The translations under genes and the position numbers were made by a program. A stretch of 64,000 nt of DNA. It comes from Candidatus Naiadarchaeum limnaeum. Lineage in GTDB: Archaea > Undinarchaeota > Undinarchaeia > Undinarchaeales > Naiadarchaeaceae. This document shows, piece after piece, positions 60,479 to 64,000 of this stretch. The stretch covers positions 1-64,000 of the forward strand of contig DVAB01000023.1 in assembly GCA_014189685.1 (NCBI GenBank), read 5' to 3'. Position 1 is the stretch's first letter. Each line of letters opens with the position of its first letter. Below the pieces are notes generated by a model that did no database searches, was not told the DNA's origin, and saw only the letters and a list, made by a program, of their open reading frames with translations.

Positions 60479-61864
60479 ATGACAAAAAATTTAGACCTTT
60501 TTTTCAACCCAAAATCAGTAGCAATTATAGGCGCATCTAGAAATCCCCAAAAAATTGGCCATATTGTTCTAAAAAATTTTGTTGAGGAGGGTTTTGCTGG
60601 AAAAGTTTTTCCTGTCAACCCAGACGCAGATCAGATTTTAAATTTAAAGTCCTATCCAACTGTAAAAGACATTCATGATGATGTTGACGCTGCTGTAATT
60701 TTGACCCCTGCAGATGTCATTGCAAAAATTTTGAAAGATTGCGGAGAAAAAAAGATACGAGCAGTCACAATTATCAGCTCTGGGTTTAAAGAAATCGGGT
60801 CGCGCGGCGAAAAAATAGAAAGCGAGTTGAAAAAAATTATTGAAAAATACAAAATAAATGTTATCGGCCCTAATTGTTTGGGAATTTTCGATACAACTTC
60901 GCAAGTTGATATGCTATTTTTGCCCGCTTACAGGCTTGGCCGGCCGCAAAAAGGAACAATTGCTTTTATAACCCAGAGTGGTGCATTTGGAAGTGTTATT
61001 TTAGACTGGGCTGCCCAGGAAGGTTTTGGAATTTCTAAATTTATTTCATATGGAAATGCAATTGATATTGATGAAATTGATTTTTTGGAATATTTAGGCA
61101 ATGACCAAGAGACAAAAGTAATTACTGTTTATCTTGAAGGCGCAAATCGGGCGCGCGAATTAATTGAAATCGGAAAAAAAGTTTCAAAAATCAAACCAAT
61201 TCTCTGTTTAAAAGCAGGCGGCTCTAAAAGAGGGGCGGCTGCAACCCAATCGCACACAGGAAGTTTAGCAGGAAGCGATGAAATTTATTCAGCCGCATTC
61301 AAACAAGCTGGAATTATTCGCGTGCAAACAATTGAAGAAATGTTTGATTATGCGCGCGCATTAGCAACTCAGCCACTCATGAAAGGAAATAGAATTGCAA
61401 TAATAACAGATGGCGGCGGATTTGGAGTTATGGCAACTGATTATGCAGAGCAGGAAGGTTTGATTGTTGAAGAAGTTTCTGAGCAAACAAAAAAGAAAAT
61501 GATGAAATGCACTTTGCCTTTTGCAACTCTGCACAATCCAATTGATTTGACAGGAAGTGCAAGCAGCGCAATGTACAGATGTGCGCTTGAGGCAACTATG
61601 GCGGACAAAAATATTGATGCCTTGCTTGTGATTCTGCTATTCCAACCACCAAACATAGAAAGTGATGTGATTGCTCACTTATTGGAAGTTAAGTCAAAAT
61701 ATCAAAAACCAATGTTGGTTTGCAGTGCAGGCGGGAACTACACACAGCTACATAGAGATATTTTAGAGAGAAGTGGCATTCCAACATACCCAACTCCTGA
61801 TCGTGCAATAAAATCTCTAGCAATTCTCTACAAATATACCCAAATAAAAGCGAAGCAGCACTAG
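60479..61864 (+). CDS. acdA: ADP-forming acetyl/acyl-CoA synthetase, alpha subunit
   Basis: 461 aa. CoA-binding Rossmann domain (FFNPKSVAIIGASRNPQKIGH) plus two CoA-ligase-like domains; the phosphorylated His is in ATQSHTGSLAGSDE near residue 260. The ATG at 60479 was chosen over a TTG seven codons upstream. With AcdB it converts acetyl-CoA or other acyl-CoA to acid plus ATP, the archaeal energy-conserving step of fermentation. Confidence 0.92.
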   Translation: MTKNLDLFFNPKSVAIIGASRNPQKIGHIVLKNFVEEGFAGKVFPVNPDADQILNLKSYPTVKDIHDDVDAAVILTPADVIAKILKDCGEKKIRAVTIISSGFKEIGSRGEKIESELKKIIEKYKINVIGPNCLGIFDTTSQVDMLFLPAYRLGRPQKGTIAFITQSGAFGSVILDWAAQEGFGISKFISYGNAIDIDEIDFLEYLGNDQETKVITVYLEGANRARELIEIGKKVSKIKPILCLKAGGSKRGAAATQSHTGSLAGSDEIYSAAFKQAGIIRVQTIEEMFDYARALATQPLMKGNRIAIITDGGGFGVMATDYAEQEGLIVEEVSEQTKKKMMKCTLPFATLHNPIDLTGSASSAMYRCALEATMADKNIDALLVILLFQPPNIESDVIAHLLEVKSKYQKPMLVCSAGGNYTQLHRDILERSGIPTYPTPDRAIKSLAILYKYTQIKAKQH

Positions 61865-61925
61865 GATAAGGATTTAAATATCCTTTTACTATAAGCGCAT
61901 ATCCATTTAAGTGGGAGTTGGTTGC

Positions 61926-63410
61926 ATGGAGAAAAAATTTTTGTTCATATCGATAATGCTTTTTACTTTGCTCACCCTCTCTTCTGTAAATGCTGCCACA
62001 ACAGTTGACATAAAAAGCCCAAAAACAGGTACAACTTACAATGTTGGCGATCAGTTAGTTGTTGATGGCACAATAACCCTTGACCAAACATTATTAGGGA
62101 CAACTGTTACTTTTAAAGCATATAGCCAAAAATACAATATTACAATTCCTCTTGCGCAGAAAATTTATAATTTTCAGGCAAATGTTCCTGTTACTTTTTC
62201 TCAAATAAATAAAGGAAATATTATTTGGATCCTAGCAAGGAATACTCAGGTAGGCACTGATTGGCAAATAATAATAGATATTGATAAATCTCCCGCATAT
62301 GCAACAACATTTGAATCAGGATTTTTCTTTATATCGAAAACGATTCCGCTTACAACTAGTGTAAATTCCTATATGCTTAATATCGGAGAAACATTGGAAG
62401 CAACTGGAACAGCAACTACCTTGCGTGGAACGCCTGCAAATGGAACTGGCAATATTTTGCTTGAACACTCTGAGCTTGGAACTATCTACTCAAATAATAC
62501 TTCCGTAATAGATGGCTTTATAAGCATACGATATCCGTTCGATAAAGGAGATCCTACTGGAACATACACACTTACTTTCAAAATAGTGGATAGTAATGGA
62601 AACATTGGATTTGTTATTTTGACAGGAATAGTACTTTCAGATCAATTAAAGCTTACTTGCTCAATCCCCCGAAGCGAATTTTTGCCAGGAGAGAGTTTTG
62701 CAGTCACGGGAAATCTAAAAAATATACATGATGCCCCGCTTGAAAAAATTCCTGTTGTTGCGTATCTCACAAATCCAAACGAAAACACAGCGGTAAATTT
62801 TGTTGGAACAACTAATGGAAACGGAAATTTTGAAATTATTGTGGGAACTCCAAAGCTTGCGCAGCCAGGGCAATATAACCTGCGCCTTGTTGCTGAAGAT
62901 TCTGATGGAAACGTTGGGAGATGCGAAAAGAACTTTTTCTTGAATGTGCAACGCATCTATGTTATTGATTTCAAGCTGGATAATTCATGGTTTTATAATG
63001 AAAGCGAGCTTGGAAATGAGGTTGTAATTGTTAACAAAGGAAATATTGACTTATCTGGAAAAATTGTTTTGGTTCTTGATGGTGTTGAAGTAACAAGTAC
63101 TGACTTTTTTGTCCAAAAGGGCCTTGAGGCAACTGTTCGGCCATACTGGATAGTGAGCGGGACCGAGGGAACGCACACACTAGAGGCAGTAATACGAGTA
63201 CAAAATGAGACACTTTATAGAACAGAGCCGCAATTCTTTACAATTTTCCCAAAGCCGCTGCCCAAGAAAATTCTAAGCCCCTCAGTCTGGCAGGTTTTTA
63301 TAGTTGCTGGAATTTTTGTTATTGCTATTTTACTTTATTTGAAGAAAAAGGATATAAGAGATCATTTCTGGCACTGGGAGTTAAAGCGCAAGTATGGAAT
63401 TGGGAAATAA
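61926..63410 (+). CDS. Cell-surface protein with C-terminal membrane anchor
   Basis: 494 aa. Signal peptide MEKKFLFISIMLFTLLTLSSVNA, then several Ig-like beta domains (repeat phrases such as YNVGDQLVVDGTITL, GETLEATGTATT, GESFAVTGNLKN), and one membrane helix (about residues 455-475) followed by a basic cytoplasmic tail. It is probably exposed on the surface. The ATG at 61926 is chosen over an earlier GTG. Confidence 0.82.
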   Translation: MEKKFLFISIMLFTLLTLSSVNAATTVDIKSPKTGTTYNVGDQLVVDGTITLDQTLLGTTVTFKAYSQKYNITIPLAQKIYNFQANVPVTFSQINKGNIIWILARNTQVGTDWQIIIDIDKSPAYATTFESGFFFISKTIPLTTSVNSYMLNIGETLEATGTATTLRGTPANGTGNILLEHSELGTIYSNNTSVIDGFISIRYPFDKGDPTGTYTLTFKIVDSNGNIGFVILTGIVLSDQLKLTCSIPRSEFLPGESFAVTGNLKNIHDAPLEKIPVVAYLTNPNENTAVNFVGTTNGNGNFEIIVGTPKLAQPGQYNLRLVAEDSDGNVGRCEKNFFLNVQRIYVIDFKLDNSWFYNESELGNEVVIVNKGNIDLSGKIVLVLDGVEVTSTDFFVQKGLEATVRPYWIVSGTEGTHTLEAVIRVQNETLYRTEPQFFTIFPKPLPKKILSPSVWQVFIVAGIFVIAILLYLKKKDIRDHFWHWELKRKYGIGK

Positions 63411-63412
63411 TT

Positions 63413-63577
63413 TTATTTTGCGCCCACGACCAATTTTAAAAGCCCGACAATTATTAAATATGCAGCCACTAAGTAAGCTAAAAGATCCGGCTTCCAGAGT
63501 ATGAGCGCTCCAACAACAATCATAATAATTGCTGCCGCAGTTTCACCTATGCCAAGTTTTTTAAATAGTGCTATCAT
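63413..63577 (-). CDS. DUF3096-like small membrane protein
   Basis: 54 aa, starting MIALFKKLGIGETAAAI. Two membrane segments with the pattern GALILWKPDLLAYLVAAYLIIVGLLKL, as in DUF3096 proteins of archaea and bacteria; function unknown. The stop lies two bases from the facing surface-protein stop. Confidence 0.65.
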   Translation of the reverse strand: MIALFKKLGIGETAAAIIMIVVGALILWKPDLLAYLVAAYLIIVGLLKLVVGAK

Positions 63578-63620
63578 TTCAGTAAAGACTAATAGTTGAA
63601 TATTTAAAACCTTTGCGCTT

Positions 63621-64000
63621 ATGGCTAAAAAAATAAAGTACCCATACGAGTTTAATCAAAAAGTAAGAGAGAAAGCAAAAATCTACTCCAGGGGCAGATT
63701 TTTTAACAGAATTTTTAGCGGCATTTTTTTGCCATTAGTAGTTTTGAGCGCATTCTTGCTTTCAGGAATGCATCTTGTAATAAAAAATTTTGCTTTAAAT
63801 ATAAGCGATTTTTTTCTTGTTCAAATATATATAATAGTTTTGCTTACGATCTTAAATTTAATTGAATTCCCAGTGGTCTTTTATTTTTCCTATATACGAG
63901 AACATAAATTTGGTTTGTCAAATTATAAAATGGGCGGATGGTTTAAGGATTTTTTCAAGGGACTTTTCCTTGAATATGTAATTTCTCTAATCACAATAAC
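63621..64000 (+). CDS. Ste24-like M48 membrane protease, N-terminal part (runs off window)
   Basis: 126 codons visible. A basic start MAKKIKYPYEFNQKVREKAK leads to membrane helices near residues 37-55 and 70-92. FPVVFYFSYIREHKFGLS and GGWFKDFFKGLFLEY then match the N-terminal part of CAAX protease 1 (Ste24) before the HExxH motif, which would be beyond the edge. Confidence 0.6.
   Translation, partial: MAKKIKYPYEFNQKVREKAKIYSRGRFFNRIFSGIFLPLVVLSAFLLSGMHLVIKNFALNISDFFLVQIYIIVLLTILNLIEFPVVFYFSYIREHKFGLSNYKMGGWFKDFFKGLFLEYVISLITI

Noticed and set aside
1-64000. CRISPR arrays, IS elements, prophage or integrated plasmid
   Set aside because: No regularly spaced repeats, transposase, integrase or phage structural genes were found on either strand; the only repeats are the short hairpin elements reported.

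Overview
This 64-kb window is a dense, A+T-rich archaeal chromosome segment. The evidence is consistent: archaeal-type DnaG, histone and MC1 chromatin proteins, the archaeal NAC, SecF/SecD, an A24 prepilin peptidase, archaeal ThrRS with its own editing domain, archaeal D-aminoacyl-tRNA deacylase, a mevalonate operon, a geranylgeranyl reductase, TATA-box promoters close to start codons, GGTGAT-type ribosome sites, and tRNA genes interrupted after position 37 by introns that fold into perfect bulge-helix-bulge motifs. The small gene sizes, many short membrane proteins and orphan genes suggest a DPANN-like or other poorly sampled lineage (for example Diapherotrites- or Micrarchaeota-like), but the biosynthetic capacity is larger than in the most reduced DPANN groups. 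The lineage cannot be fixed from this window. No IS element, prophage, CRISPR array or rRNA was seen.

Layout. 1-2.3 kb: start of a leftward gene, tRNA-Pro, TyrRS and a probable PD-(D/E)XK nuclease. 2.35-6.7 kb: upper mevalonate operon (HMG-CoA synthase, thiolase, DUF35 protein, an unknown small protein, and a class II type HMG-CoA reductase). 6.8-10.4 kb: phosphoglycolate phosphatase, aspartate carbamoyltransferase (pyrB-pyrI), TrmI-type tRNA methyltransferase. 10.4-17.5 kb: secF-secD, prepilin peptidase, histone, a dCTP deaminase/dUTPase family protein, NMN adenylyltransferase, three consecutive CBS proteins. 17.5-22.5 kb: a candidate small RNA, Toprim protein, dnaG, NAC, purA, MC1, an Mrr-like nuclease and an intron-containing initiator tRNA.

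22.5-30.1 kb is one long leftward operon for lysine (possibly also ornithine) synthesis on the LysW carrier protein: homocitrate synthase, LysW (54 aa, TTG start), homoaconitase large and small subunits, LysX, LysY, LysZ, LysJ, and last a class I glutamine amidotransferase. The expected carrier hydrolase LysK is absent from the window, and the amidotransferase sits where it would be expected. A divergently transcribed HTH-ACT protein and two palindromes in the shared promoter look like the control system. 30.2-48.1 kb: RNase HII, AspRS, geranylgeranyl reductase, an SMC with unusually short arms plus ScpA, an HD-NnrE fusion, intron-containing tRNA-Gln, AbrB-PhoU protein, DtdA, CBS-ParB-like protein, a HELKH metallopeptidase and ThrRS. 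48.2-53.7 kb: lipoprotein, Nudix hydrolase, two paralogues of an unrecognised family flanking a 45-aa zinc ribbon, stomatin, AN1-like zinc protein, secreted protein, PHP phosphoesterase with hairpins over its start. 53.7-64 kb: a leftward operon of class III aminotransferase, cyclic-2,3-diphosphoglycerate-synthetase-like P-loop protein and ornithine carbamoyltransferase, facing carbamate kinase, the two subunits of ADP-forming acyl-CoA synthetase, a class I aminotransferase, a surface protein and the start of a Ste24-like protease. Together this last block suggests amino-acid and carbamoyl-phosphate metabolism coupled to substrate-level ATP formation.

The most notable points are the possible amidotransferase replacement of LysK, the ACT regulator with candidate operators, hairpins that end on start codons of three unrelated genes, the short SMC, the HD-NnrE fusion, the paralogue pair with its zinc ribbon, and the carbamoyl-phosphate cluster. 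All functions are read from sequence by eye; no database search was run.
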